A stretch of DNA of 63,608 nt from CAYWXK01 sp964462515 (GCA_964462515.1 CAYWXK010000024.1:1-63608), one strand, 5' to 3'. Positions 43,401 to 52,548 are shown, counted from the stretch's first letter. Made by a program: numbers and translations. The notes: a model not told the origin generated them from the sequence alone.

Positions 43401-45841
43401 CATTTGGCCCAACCTTTGAACTGCATCGTGCCCCAAGCTACACTGCTAATCGACCGGTTGATGCGATTTGCGCCTGGGTCGCCGTGGCCGGTTGAAATCA
43501 GGTGTAGCGATTGTGTCCCCGAGTGACGGTACGTCGTCGTAACGAATGACCGAACATGGTTGCCGAGAATTCGCCACCCTAACTCACCGCTCTCGAAGCC
43601 GCCATTACTGAGGCGGTTCGTGCTCGAGGGGCTGGTCAATAGCTCAAGGTCGTCTAAAAGCACCTCGCCGCGATTGAGCAATATAATATCAAAGACCGTG
43701 CCCGCATCATGGGTGTACTGTGAATCATTACTGTTAATGGTGAACGAGAATTGCTGCCATGTGGTCTTGCTGTTCTCGTCACTGTCGGCCCAGGCACCTG
43801 GTGCATCGTTGTTGCTTCGCGGGTCGCGCAGCTCCATACTCGCTCCCTGACCATCGGCCCAACTTGGCCATCGGCCTCCGTCATAGTAGGTTACCTCATC
43901 GACGGTGACCATATTCACATCGTGAGTTTCCGGGTCCTCGAACGGATACGACAAGCGGATACGCTCGGTGTGGTCATCTAAACTCCCTGTGTATGGCCCG
44001 ACGAGATTCGAACCAACGACCAGATTGTTATAGACGAGTTTTAGGAAGTTCGGGTCTTTGGCAACCACCAGATATGAGCCCGGCGACATCGAGATGCCAC
44101 TGCCAAACTCGTAATCAATGCCATCAGTAAAGGTCCAGCCGGTCAGTGGAATAGTGCTGTTACCTTTATTATACAGCTCGACATACTCATAACGGTTATC
44201 CTGAGTAGGATGGTGGTACATAATCTCGTTTATAACGATATCGTTAATCAATGGTTTAGCATTTGCTCCATTGTAAGTAGCGGAGGATAGAAGGTTAAAG
44301 TAGTCTGACCCATCAGGGAATCGGCCAAAGGTTATATCTGATGGCATAACCCCGAAACGCACGGCATCTAAGACGCGGAGTGGTTTTGGAACCGGGTCAT
44401 TAGTAGCTGCTGTCAGAAATATCGTCTCGCCTGACCAGCTCAACGCAAAGGGGAATCCGCTTGGTGGTGTGCCTTCTCTGATGGTCCGGAACTCGCCCGG
44501 CTGCAGCACGCCGGCAGGGAGCTTATACTGAAGCAGTTGGAAGCGGCCGTCGCTTAGATAAATATTGTTCAAATCAACTGCGACAGGGCCTGGGTTATAT
44601 AGCTCAATCCAGTCGGTGCCCGGCGGTAAATCACTATTAGCCAATAGCTCATTAATTACGAGGCGCACGCGGGGGTCGTCGCCATTACCTGTTTCCTTCT
44701 CGACCGCCCGGAGTATCGGAACCCCAAAAGCGTCCGTACTGCCAGAGATAGCATTATTGTGGAACTGGATAGCCAGGACGTTTGTGCCGACGACCAGCAG
44801 GTTTAGCCGACTTGTCAGGTCTATGTTATCGACTGGCGGCTCCCAACCTGTGCCCCTGCCAAAGCTGTATGGTGGCGGATGGCTGGTGATTCCGTTGGAA
44901 TAAGTCACTTCTGTGCCATTGAGATACAGCACATAATCATCGTCGTAGTGAACTTCAGCGAGCAATTGTGAGAAGGAGTTGATTTGCTCTGCTGTCAGCG
45001 TAAAACGAAGCCGCGCATACGCAGAGATGTAATTTCCATTCATAGTCAGCGTGGTCTTGATGTACTGCTGCTCAGCAGTCGAGCCGCTGTATCCGTATCC
45101 GTTGTCTCCATTAAGCCACGCAGTTGTGCCGGGGTCATCGTTAAAACCAATCTTGGTCCAGTCTATCGTAGGTACTCCGCCGACACCCGGCGATGGTTCT
45201 GTGTTAGTTCCCTTGAAATATCGCCCGTGATGACTCACGTCCACAAGAGTTATCGTATTGGGTTCTGGGGGTCCTGTTTGGGCCTCATCCGGCCCACCCG
45301 GCGTGCCGCTAATAAAGGTGCTGGGCGCCCAGCTTGAGGCATTTTCCGGGTCCCCGCCGAGCTTTGTGAGAATCAGCGTGTGCCCTGTCCCATCGGGTGA
45401 GGGTGGCCACGGCCTTGCGTCATTGTATCGCAGCGAAATGATAATCTCTCCATTGGCGTTGGATAGATCTACTCGCTCTCCGTCGTTATTGAGCCGACCT
45501 GTAAAAGGGCCATACACTACGCTGATGCCGTAAGCCGCTTTCACAGCATCAGGGTTGCGTGCAACTACCAAGTATCCCTTGGGCCCAAGGATTGTTCCGG
45601 ACGCAAATGTGTAATCGATACCGTTTGTGAATGCAAATCCGGATAGGTCTTCGGAGGTAGCCTGGTTGTTGTATAGCTCAATAAACTCGAGCGTTTCATC
45701 CCCGCTGGGTGTCCCCCCTTCCTCGACCGGATGATACATTATCTCGCTGACTACCAGCGCGGTGGCGGACTGCGCGGCCCACAAAGCAATCGCCAAAATC
45801 GTTACAAATAAGATGCCCCAATCCTGTCTGTGGTCTTTCAT
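40460..45841 (-). CDS. Giant exported protein: lamin-tail domains, CotH kinase domain, PA14-like domain, dockerin
   Basis: 1793 residues. A signal sequence spans 8-29. Lamin-tail domains begin at about 30 (VVSEIMYHP...EFIELYN), near 395 (LVINELLANS) and near 540 (IVINEIMYHHP). A CotH kinase region lies around 1020-1400: YNCGIRFRGSP, YRINFNSEQRF, INLDTTEGG, and YYAPQADRWYLLPWDIDFTLG with the Asp typical of CotH. A PA14-like part has FSGYIYAPSPGIRYFGVNSDDGF. The end is a two-part type I dockerin (CDFNRDSQVDFLD, DIDHSGRVDIGDLA). CotH proteins phosphorylate surface proteins. GGAG precedes the ATG. Confidence 0.92.
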   Translation of the reverse strand: MKDHRQDWGILFVTILAIALWAAQSATALVVSEIMYHPVEEGGTPSGDETLEFIELYNNQATSEDLSGFAFTNGIDYTFASGTILGPKGYLVVARNPDAVKAAYGISVVYGPFTGRLNNDGERVDLSNANGEIIISLRYNDARPWPPSPDGTGHTLILTKLGGDPENASSWAPSTFISGTPGGPDEAQTGPPEPNTITLVDVSHHGRYFKGTNTEPSPGVGGVPTIDWTKIGFNDDPGTTAWLNGDNGYGYSGSTAEQQYIKTTLTMNGNYISAYARLRFTLTAEQINSFSQLLAEVHYDDDYVLYLNGTEVTYSNGITSHPPPYSFGRGTGWEPPVDNIDLTSRLNLLVVGTNVLAIQFHNNAISGSTDAFGVPILRAVEKETGNGDDPRVRLVINELLANSDLPPGTDWIELYNPGPVAVDLNNIYLSDGRFQLLQYKLPAGVLQPGEFRTIREGTPPSGFPFALSWSGETIFLTAATNDPVPKPLRVLDAVRFGVMPSDITFGRFPDGSDYFNLLSSATYNGANAKPLINDIVINEIMYHHPTQDNRYEYVELYNKGNSTIPLTGWTFTDGIDYEFGSGISMSPGSYLVVAKDPNFLKLVYNNLVVGSNLVGPYTGSLDDHTERIRLSYPFEDPETHDVNMVTVDEVTYYDGGRWPSWADGQGASMELRDPRSNNDAPGAWADSDENSKTTWQQFSFTINSNDSQYTHDAGTVFDIILLNRGEVLLDDLELLTSPSSTNRLSNGGFESGELGWRILGNHVRSFVTTTYRHSGTQSLHLISTGHGDPGANRINRSISSVAWGTMQFKGWAKWLRGTRYLLLRVSQSNPVQPPRPSRTFELPVPLNLGTPGQQNTAYVSNRGPDILEVQHAPVLPAGNEPIIVTARVTDNDGVSTVTLYYRSEGTTAFTSTAMVDNGSGDDLVAGDGLFTATIPGAAGGTMRAFYIEASDSSVSTRFPTTLEPSADVPNRTCLVRVGDTRVNTQLATYRVWISNDVINVFTSRANLSNELMDCTFVYNNTEVFYNCGIRFRGSPFIRSGSNRNPTGNYGYRINFNSEQRFRDCEEINLDTTEGGNRGPLQERASYWFYRQMGLQYSMQEYIRLVSNGNNYANYEDVQNIEGDYVDMWFPEDNDGYLHKIDDYFEYSADGTGFSNFDQGLRYDSTHPLLKETYRWCFEKRSHREDDNWQNFFDFAAAMNTTASGSAYEQAIESVIDPNHFAKVLAIRHAVGDWDSYGYSRSKNNYFYYAPQADRWYLLPWDIDFTLGSGDGSGTSLFAMGGQFPEVSKFLNYSKYRQKYLQAFSELVSGPWQTSYGTANPPTDFDKFLDDAANVLIADGGDAGRRDGIKQFVRDRRAFIITQIPPIAFEITTNGGYDFCTSDSIVKLNGTAPLTVTKISVNGTPVTTKFSGNHVFEIEASLAMGSNILILRGLDSGGNTVSGAVDSIRITRVPVCSVTSVTPDPVCNNGTAQLTVHGSGFELGSATLVSLTSASEEIGFDALYVQYNQAFDAINAATLLLDDPGRGVGDPVYGVHEFINLYQTGDEGVFSPSAAFAPPFNSGDPANFAVRFSGYIYAPSPGIRYFGVNSDDGFTLSIDGQLVGEHADPRGPETTDCMQNRTAGTMTFDFPAAGSYYIVLDFFENSGGEEIEFFQTNSAGGNQQLINVDAEMIVLRDDVTRIQATNIVVVDENTIRCQVDLAGAEPGLWNVVVTPECDEAAKGILEDGLQIVTCLCDFNRDSQVDFLDHAKLAGKWYKLCSAPLWCDGIDIDHSGRVDIGDLAALAEEWLIGSP

Positions 45842-46038
45842 TATTATCTGCTCCTTTTCTCGAAAACGGCGGTCACCCCCACACCACTCCCAGCTTCTGC
45901 TTTCTGCGAAAGCTGCGGCGGCGTGATCCGTAATTTGCTATTTAGATAGCTTATTAAAATTCCTAAAACCTTCATTTAAGCTATTTTACCAAATTCCCCC
46001 CTAAAATTCCACTATTCTTGTCCCTTTTTATGTAACTA

Positions 46039-46080
46039 TTATAGCTACATCGGCTTATAGCTATATCGGCGATAGCTTAT
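46039..46080. repeat. 16-bp tandem repeat upstream of the CotH gene
   Basis: TTATAGCTACATCGGC is followed directly by TTATAGCTATATCGGC and a partial third copy, GATAGCTTAT. The block lies 200 bases upstream of the CotH gene start and could be an operator or a simple slippage repeat. Confidence 0.6.
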
Positions 46081-46296
46081 GCCAGGTCAAATTTGGATTC
46101 CGAACTCATTTTACAAACTTTACAGGGTATTTGTTTAGACGCTGCAAAACCACACTTTGTGACTCACTGGAGGCTTATTCAGAGGTGCAGGATTTGCTAA
46201 TTATAGACACTACGGAATGTTCTTTTTTAGGCCGATTTGGTCCATTGGGAGCGGTTTGAAACCGAGTTTGAAAGCCGCGAATTAACTTTTAGGCGA

Positions 46297-46323
46297 AAAT
46301 CCCGATGTATCGTATCGGGATTT
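46297..46323. terminator. Strong hairpin, possible terminator or palindromic repeat
   Basis: AAATCCCGAT and ATCGGGATTT form a perfect 10-bp stem around a seven-base loop. No gene ends here, so it may equally be a dispersed palindrome. Confidence 0.4.
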
Positions 46324-46500
46324 GCTGCGTCGATAAATAGGTTGTCTCCGGAATCCCGCCCTACTTTTGATTTTACAGAAATGCTATTACGTTTTCATCC
46401 TTGTAAGCCATAAAATTGGCGAATTTACAGCGGCATGCCGATATAATAAGCAGATGTGACCCGATGACATCACGATACTTCAAATAATTATAGGTAGTAA

Positions 46501-47046
46501 ATGGAACCCAAAGGCAAAGCATCAAAAAGCACAGCCAAACTATCCGACAGGGAATTGTGCGATATTGTTAAGGCCAAATCCGGTGTGAAGGGTGTTTGTA
46601 TAATCTCGCCGTGCGATGTTAAAACTGCTGGTTGGGTTCGGCTAAAATGCCAGTTTGGATGTGATGGCTATGGGCAGTGCCTGGTTTGCCCTCCCTTTAC
46701 GCCGACGCCCGAACAGATGCGAGAGGTCCTGGATAGTTACTCTCGGGCAATTTTGATACACTTCGAGCCAGAGGCGGATGTAAAAGCGATAGTTGCCGAG
46801 CTTGAGCGGACTATATTTCTACGCGGAGTCTGGAAGGCGTTCGGGTTGGGTGCGGGACCCTGCTATTTTTGCAAGGAATGCGCTCTGGAAGATAAACGTT
46901 GTCGGCATCCGGAGCGGGCCCGGCCGGCAATAGAGGCGTGCGGAATCGACGTATTTTCTACGGTTCGCAAGGCAGGTTTTCCAATAGAAGTGGTCAGGAC
47001 AACACGTCAGTGCCCCAATTATTATGGGCTGATACTGGTTGATTAG
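46501..47046 (+). CDS. DUF2284 cysteine-rich metal-binding protein
   Basis: 181 residues. CQFGCDGYGQCLVCPPFTPTPEQ is the DUF2284 signature, then GAGPCYFCKECALEDKRCRHPERARPAIEACGIDVF. About eleven Cys are arranged as for one or two iron-sulfur or zinc sites. The family's function is unknown; many members occur in anaerobes. It is a single-gene unit. Confidence 0.88.
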   Translation: MEPKGKASKSTAKLSDRELCDIVKAKSGVKGVCIISPCDVKTAGWVRLKCQFGCDGYGQCLVCPPFTPTPEQMREVLDSYSRAILIHFEPEADVKAIVAELERTIFLRGVWKAFGLGAGPCYFCKECALEDKRCRHPERARPAIEACGIDVFSTVRKAGFPIEVVRTTRQCPNYYGLILVD

Positions 47047-47745
47047 AGACCTGTTCGTTAAGCATTTCGGCCTTAATTTAATGCAAAATGGAACAGGATG
47101 ATGCTCTACTTACCTGAAAACCTAATATTTGTGGCAATTTACCTTAAAATTTTAGGTTATTCTGTAGATTTTGTCGGTTTTTCTCTTGACCGATGCCATA
47201 AAACATCTTATCATAATATTGCAGTTTATTGACGATGAACTAAAACGTGGGCTGTCCCGTATCTTTGTTAGGACATCTATGATGTTGTGAAGGGATGAAG
47301 GAGAAAAGAGTCGTAATTCTTTTTCCCAGCGGTAGTTAAGCTGCAAAGATTCATCCTTCGTAGTAACTACGGAGAATGGACACTTTTAGCGACTGTTGAG
47401 CCGAAAAAACGAAACGAGAAATCTGGACCCGCTTGCTTTGGCGGGTGCGTAAAAGTGAATTTAGCGTAAAGCGAAATCTATTTGAAAAAAACTCGATTAT
47501 CAACTTTGGAGTTCTGCCATTGAGCATAAAGTCAGCCAACTGGACAAAAAAGATGGATTTACAATCACCGAAGATGCCGCAATTTTATAAAATTACGGCA
47601 CAAAATAACTGATTTTGCTCTCTGAACAGAGGATTTCGTAATTTACTGCCATATCTTTCGGCTTTCCTACCGGCAAATCCCTTAAACTTAAGAATGCCCA
47701 CGCAGATTTTTTTGACTATTGTAAATGTGAGGGAAAGGTAGAACT
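47047..47745. other. Intergenic region upstream of rny
   Basis: About 700 bases. Short open frames here lack coding features. A weak ACCCGC/GCGGGT hairpin lies near 47428-47450. Nothing else is recognised. Confidence 0.4.
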
Positions 47746-49326
47746 ATGAATTCTATACTAATGCTACTTACGGTGCCCACCGTTGTAGCTTCGGTTGTCT
47801 GCTTTATCCTGGGGGTCTGCCTGGCTGCTATAGCCTATCAGATAGTCGCCAAGACAAGGGCCAAGACACTCCAGCAGGATCGGCAGCAACAGCTCGAAGC
47901 TGCAAAAAGAGAGGCGGATAACATAATCAAGTCGGCTCAGCTTGACGCTACCACTGAGGCAATCAAGAAAAAAGAGCAATTCACAAACGAGGTTAATAAG
48001 ATACGTTCCGAGCTGCACGAAACTGAAATGAGATTAACCAAACGGGAGGATGTCCTTGAGCGGCAGGGTGAGCAGTTACAGCAACGGGACAGCACTCTAA
48101 AACGGCGAGAGGAAGAGGTAGATAAGAGGCTGCACAATATTGATGCGAAGGAAAAACAGCTTTCGGCGGTCATAGCGCAGCAGAAAAATCAGCTGCTGAA
48201 AATCACGGCAATGGACATCGAAGAGGCCAAGCAGTTGTTGCTAAAACGCCTCGAAGATGAGTGCGAGCACGAGATGTCCACTTTGATTCAACGCAAAGTT
48301 GACGAAGCCACTGAAACTGCCGATGAAAAAAGCCGTGAAGTGGTCACGGCGGCTATTCAACGTTACGCCTCTGAGCAGACCTGTGAAGTAACTGTCTCAA
48401 CCGTTGATATCCCTAATGACGATATGAAGGGACGAATCATAGGTAGAGAAGGACGCAACATTCGCTCCTTTGAAAAGGCCACCGGTGTAGATGTCATTGT
48501 TGATGACACACCCGGCACAGTTGTCGTGAGCGGCTTCAGTCCTGTCAGACGTGAAGTTGCCCGTCTTTCGATGGAGCGGCTGATTCAGGATGGACGCATT
48601 CATCCATCCCGGATTGAGGAGCTTGTCGCACAGACCAAAAAGGATGTCAACTTAAAGCTCTTACAGATTGGCAAAGATGCCGCGGTTGAGACAAACGTCA
48701 GAGGGCTGAGCAATAAGGTGCTCAGTCTGCTCGGCGCTTTGAGCTTCAGGACAAGTTATGGCCAGAACGTGCTTCGCCACAGTATTGAAGTTGCATTCCT
48801 GACTCAGGTGATGGCCGACGAGCTTGGACTGGATGGTTCGATTGCAAGGCGAGCAGGATTGCTGCACGATATTGGTAAGGCCATTGACCATGAGGTCGAG
48901 GGCAGTCACCCAGCTATCGGCACAAATTATCTCAAACGCTTTAGCGAATCGCCTATTATTCTAAATGCCGTGGCAGGCCATCACGGTGACATCCCGGCGG
49001 ACAATCCTTACACACCATTGGTTGCTGCCGCCGATGCGATTAGTGCCTCGCGTCCCGGTGCCAGAAGAGAGACGCTTGAAAGATATATCAAGCGGCTGGA
49101 AAAACTCGAGGAGATTGCCAACAGCTTCAAAGGCGTCGAAAACGCGTATGCAATTCAGGCCGGTCGAGAAATCCGCGTGATTGTCAATGCTAACGAAGTT
49201 GATGATGCTGCGGCAATGAAGATTGCGCGTGACATCGCCAATAAGATTCAGGCTGAGATGACTTATCCTGGCGAAATCCTGGTAACGCTGCTGCGTGAGG
49301 TCCGCTGCATAGAGTACGCCAAATAA
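47746..49326 (+). CDS. rny: Ribonuclease Y
   Basis: 526 residues, normal for RNase Y. A membrane anchor spans about 10-33 and a long coiled coil about 40-180 (rich in Glu, Lys, Gln). The KH domain reads IPNDDMKGRIIGREGRNIRSFE with the GREG loop. The HD domain has LRHSIEVAFLTQVMADELG and AGLLHDIGKAIDHE with the metal-binding HD. A conserved tail ends in GEILVTLLRE. It starts mRNA decay at the membrane. GAGGGAAAGG precedes the ATG. Its usual neighbour ymdB lies 2.4 kb downstream, beyond an inserted block. Confidence 0.97.
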   Translation: MNSILMLLTVPTVVASVVCFILGVCLAAIAYQIVAKTRAKTLQQDRQQQLEAAKREADNIIKSAQLDATTEAIKKKEQFTNEVNKIRSELHETEMRLTKREDVLERQGEQLQQRDSTLKRREEEVDKRLHNIDAKEKQLSAVIAQQKNQLLKITAMDIEEAKQLLLKRLEDECEHEMSTLIQRKVDEATETADEKSREVVTAAIQRYASEQTCEVTVSTVDIPNDDMKGRIIGREGRNIRSFEKATGVDVIVDDTPGTVVVSGFSPVRREVARLSMERLIQDGRIHPSRIEELVAQTKKDVNLKLLQIGKDAAVETNVRGLSNKVLSLLGALSFRTSYGQNVLRHSIEVAFLTQVMADELGLDGSIARRAGLLHDIGKAIDHEVEGSHPAIGTNYLKRFSESPIILNAVAGHHGDIPADNPYTPLVAAADAISASRPGARRETLERYIKRLEKLEEIANSFKGVENAYAIQAGREIRVIVNANEVDDAAAMKIARDIANKIQAEMTYPGEILVTLLREVRCIEYAK

Positions 49327-49642
49327 TATGTAGTTTACACTTAATTCCAGATAAGTGCAACGTATCAGAACGAACTTTTTAGTAGACGTTTGTTCTTGGT
49401 GGTGTAGAATACTGAAAAACCAGCATAATAAATCTATCAGATTAACACTTGGATGCTATTTTGACACAATAAAGGACAACACGGATAATAAAGAGAATGC
49501 TAATCTCTAAAATCAAGAGATCGAACAAATTTGACGATAATAAAATAATGAAAATTTTTATCATCTTGCCGTTGACGGCTAATAAACATTAGGGATAAAA
49601 TGAACGTTTATTATTTGTATATATTGTTAAAAGGAAACAGAT
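49327..49642. other. AT-rich intergenic region at the left edge of the insert
   Basis: Over 300 bases, very AT-rich, starting directly after rny. No clear integrase site or inverted repeat is seen. AAGGA at the right end serves the next gene. Confidence 0.5.
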
Positions 49643-50410
49643 ATGAAAATTGATAAAATAATCTCTCAAGTTCGTCGGGATCTCAAAGGAGATGCAATAC
49701 CTGACGCAATACTTAATCATAAAATTGTGCGTAGCAAAATTGCTGCATTGATTGGAAAATCGTTAGAGGACCAAAAAGAACAATATAATGCAAGAATAGC
49801 AGAAATACTCTCCCGAGAGAAAAGTGAATCACTCGCTGAGACACGAAAGAGAATCGAGACAGAGATTTCAATTAAAAGTGGTTACTTTCGCACTCCAGGA
49901 AAAATGAAGCAAAAGAGTCTCATTGTCCAGGAACTTTATGTCGGACCAGATAGGTTATTTGTACATGCATTTGCTACATCAGATGAGTGTCTGATGATTT
50001 TAGAAAAAACTGTAAAAATTCTAAAAGATGCCGGGGTGACAAAGTCATGTCTCGAGGACTTTGATGACAATTTCATGACAGATACCTCTGTACAGTTCGA
50101 TGCGCCTCTCGATAAACTCCTTTCTGATAAGCTACAAAGTTTTTTGGTTCACGACCTCTCAGAAGCATCACACAGAGACTCAAAGACCACTGTAATTATT
50201 CACCCTTACTCGATCAGTTGCAGAATCCATCAATGGCAAACTGACGCTTCGAGACCGTCAGATGTGAACCCTAAGGGTTGGGATTTCATAATTGGACACA
50301 GAACATTTGAGGATCACAATAAAAATATACTCACGATTAATAGCCGATTTGATTTCGCAACACATAAAAAACTGTTAATGGCCCTTAACAAATGCTTTAG
50401 CGAAACGTAG
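49643..50410 (+). CDS. Unknown protein in the rny-ymdB insert
   Basis: 255 residues with no motif I recognise. The first 75 residues are helical and charged, with a coiled-coil-like stretch (SLEDQKEQYNARIAEILSREK). The rest looks alpha/beta, with a possible core around LIVQELYVGPDRLFVHAFATSDE and TVIIHPYSISCRIHQW. There is no signal or membrane segment. Codons are much more AT-rich than in rny. AAGGA precedes the ATG. The next gene starts 53 bases later in the same direction. Confidence 0.55.
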   Translation: MKIDKIISQVRRDLKGDAIPDAILNHKIVRSKIAALIGKSLEDQKEQYNARIAEILSREKSESLAETRKRIETEISIKSGYFRTPGKMKQKSLIVQELYVGPDRLFVHAFATSDECLMILEKTVKILKDAGVTKSCLEDFDDNFMTDTSVQFDAPLDKLLSDKLQSFLVHDLSEASHRDSKTTVIIHPYSISCRIHQWQTDASRPSDVNPKGWDFIIGHRTFEDHNKNILTINSRFDFATHKKLLMALNKCFSET

Positions 50411-50463
50411 TAAGGAGCGAGAAATAATTTTGTTTTTTAGAAAGTAAGCCAAAGAGCAATGAC

Positions 50464-51231
50464 ATGATAGATAGTCTCAATCGAAAGGATATGTTTCAAA
50501 CAATTGATCTGGACCCATCGGGAATACTTCATAAGTACGATATTTATCAGGATGCGTTCAAGATATTTTCTCTCACTTCCTACACCGATAAATTCTATCT
50601 CCTTAGTAAGCTTGTCGAAAGAGTTGCATCCCACTATTATTATCATATTGAAGAGCCTATAATAGTACCCCATATATTGGCCGATGAAATTAAGAAACCA
50701 TTACTTCCAGAATTGAAAGATATACGGGAGGGTGTCATCCTTATAGCTAAGTATATGTTACCAAAAGTCGACGAGACTTTGGAGTTACATCACTCTATAT
50801 TGATAGAAAAACTTATAGATATACAGAATGAGAACGAAGTTCTTCACAATCTGATCAAAGGTATCACAACATCAAAGCAAGAACCTCTCTGGGTTAAAGA
50901 ATATTTTCAAATTCCCTCCTATGAAATGATAATAGGCACTCCCGCTGAAAAAAAGTTTAGACAACTATCTGAACAGTGGAAAAATGAAAGAAAAGTTACA
51001 AGCACTGTTTTGGAGATGGCCCTACACCCTGCTTACCAACAAATCATTGGCATGGGACCAATATCCGTTCCGTTAATTCTTGTCGAGCTTGACCGTGAAT
51101 TAGACCAATGGTTCTGGGCATTAGAAGCGATAACTTGTGTGGATCCTGTCCCCGAGTCCGACCGCGGAAGGATCCGAAAAATGGCAGAAGCCTGGATTTC
51201 TTGGGGACGAGAAAATGGCTATATCAGATAA
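50464..51231 (+). CDS. Unknown protein, partner of the DUF7689-like gene
   Basis: 255 residues in two parts. Residues 1-150 are helical and unrecognised. Residues 160-255 match a pattern I recall from many cyanobacterial and other hypothetical proteins: KFRQLSEQW-x5-(K)VTST-x-x-x-M-x-x-HPAYQ-x-IIGMG-x-x-x-(V/I)PLIL-x-EL, then WFWALEAIT-x-x-DPVPES and a C-terminal W-x-x-WG-x-x-(N/K)GY. These usually sit directly before a YNCIAWA (DUF7689-like) gene, as here. The overlap with that gene is 17 bases. A toxin/immunity or conflict role is an inference. Confidence 0.6.
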   Translation: MIDSLNRKDMFQTIDLDPSGILHKYDIYQDAFKIFSLTSYTDKFYLLSKLVERVASHYYYHIEEPIIVPHILADEIKKPLLPELKDIREGVILIAKYMLPKVDETLELHHSILIEKLIDIQNENEVLHNLIKGITTSKQEPLWVKEYFQIPSYEMIIGTPAEKKFRQLSEQWKNERKVTSTVLEMALHPAYQQIIGMGPISVPLILVELDRELDQWFWALEAITCVDPVPESDRGRIRKMAEAWISWGRENGYIR

Positions 51232-51676
51232 GGAGAATATCAAACAGATTTTCCCTAAACTGATCGACACGCAATTTCAAATCACAAGTGAAAAATCAAA
51301 AGAATATAATTGTATCGCTTGGGCAGTCGGTGAAGGAAACCGTTGGTGGGAACCAACCACATTTGGCAAACACTATTGGCCAGATGGGGTCTCACGTGAA
51401 TATACGGTAGATGCTTACATTGCTGCTTACAAAACCATAGGTTTTATTCCTTGTTCTGACCCAAAATGGGAAGTTGGTTTTGAAAAAGTTGCTCTTTATG
51501 CTAAGGGCAGGTTTCCTACTCATGCCTCACGTCAGGTGGAAAATGGGAACTGGACAAGTAAACTTGGCCAATTGGAAGATATTGAGCATCCAACTCTGGA
51601 AGGGCTTGAAGGTGATGAGTACGGATATGTAGTTCAAATTCTTAAGAGACAAATCATCCCTCACACTCGATCGTAA
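51215..51676 (+). CDS. DUF7689-like protein with a possible Cys/His active site
   Basis: 153 residues from the ATG at 51215, which has GGGGACGAG just before it; the frame open from 51137 is a shadow of the upstream gene. The recurring blocks of this family are clear: YNCIAWAVG (Cys about 33), RWWEP, YWP, VDAYIAAYKTIGF, VGFEKVALYA, PTHASRQ (His about 103), WTSKLGQLEDIEH (His about 125) and YGYVVQILKR. A Cys followed later by His and Asp/Glu in this order suits a papain/NlpC-like hydrolase, but this is my reading, not a known assignment. The family label is from memory. Confidence 0.6.
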   Translation: MAISDKENIKQIFPKLIDTQFQITSEKSKEYNCIAWAVGEGNRWWEPTTFGKHYWPDGVSREYTVDAYIAAYKTIGFIPCSDPKWEVGFEKVALYAKGRFPTHASRQVENGNWTSKLGQLEDIEHPTLEGLEGDEYGYVVQILKRQIIPHTRS

Positions 51677-51699
51677 AATTTTCACATTTTTATAAAATT

Positions 51700-52548
51700 A
51701 TGAAATCAAACATTCTTTGTATTGGCGACATAGTGGGACGGCCTGGTCGGCGGATTGTTGCGGAGAGGCTAAAGGCGCTGATTTCGGAACGGTCTATTGA
51801 TTGTGTCATAGCCAACGCTGAAAACGCCGCGGGTGGTTCGGGTCTGACGCCGCAAATCTACGATAAGCTGCTGCGATATGGCGTGAACCTGATTACATTA
51901 GGCGACCATACTTATCGCAAAAAAGAGATAATCGCCACGCTGGAGGCAGCCGAAAATATCGCCCGCCCGGCGAATTTATCCGAGCATGCCGCAGGGAGGG
52001 GCTATGCGATTTACCAAACGAGTAAAGGGCCGACCGTAGCTGTGGTATCTTTGATTGGCAGGATTTATATGAAACCTGCAGACTGTCCCTACAATGCTAT
52101 CGATAAAATTCTGCCGCAGCTTCAAAATAAAGCCGACATCATCGCGGTCGATTGTCACGCTGAGGCCACCAGCGAAAAGCTCGCGATGGGTTATTACCTC
52201 GATGGCCGCGTCAGCTTGTGCTTCGGAACTCATACGCACGTTGTTACCGCAGATGAAAGGATTTTTCCCAAAGGCACTGCATATATCACTGATATAGGGA
52301 TGACCGGCGCTCATGATTCGGTGCTCGGCAGAAAAGTTGAGAATGTCATAAAATCCTTCAGGACGCAGATGCCTTTCCCATTTGAGGTTGCGACCGGCGA
52401 TTTGAAAATGAGTGGGATTTTAGTTACCGTTGACAGCATCACAAAAAAGGCTGAGTATATTGAAAGAATCAAAGTTGAAACTGGGCTACAGGATTCGACC
52501 AATTATGACAGCGACGATGGCAAGCCGGAGTATTATAATAACCTCTGA
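51700..52548 (+). CDS. ymdB: YmdB-family metallophosphoesterase (TIGR00282)
   Basis: 282 residues, normal length. Metal-site motifs appear in order: LCIGDIVGRPGRR, ANAENAAGG, TLGDHTYRKKEI (most members have GNH here), VDCHAEATSEK, and GTHTHVVTADERIFPKGTAYITDIGMTG. YmdB acts on cyclic nucleotides or RNA ends and in Bacillus lies directly after rny (ymdA). Here three unrelated genes separate them. No ribosome-binding site is visible; the upstream bases are AT-rich, as in the insert. Confidence 0.95.
   Translation: MKSNILCIGDIVGRPGRRIVAERLKALISERSIDCVIANAENAAGGSGLTPQIYDKLLRYGVNLITLGDHTYRKKEIIATLEAAENIARPANLSEHAAGRGYAIYQTSKGPTVAVVSLIGRIYMKPADCPYNAIDKILPQLQNKADIIAVDCHAEATSEKLAMGYYLDGRVSLCFGTHTHVVTADERIFPKGTAYITDIGMTGAHDSVLGRKVENVIKSFRTQMPFPFEVATGDLKMSGILVTVDSITKKAEYIERIKVETGLQDSTNYDSDDGKPEYYNNL

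Larger units (their letters stand above)
45842..46500. other. Intergenic region with tandem repeat and hairpin
   Basis: About 660 bases between divergent genes. It contains a 16-bp tandem repeat (46039-46080) and a hairpin (46297-46323). No gene is seen. Confidence 0.55.

Noticed and set aside
51137..51214. Longer N-terminus for the DUF7689-like protein
   Set aside because: It overlaps the conserved end of the upstream gene; the ATG at 51215 has its own ribosome-binding site and matches the family start.
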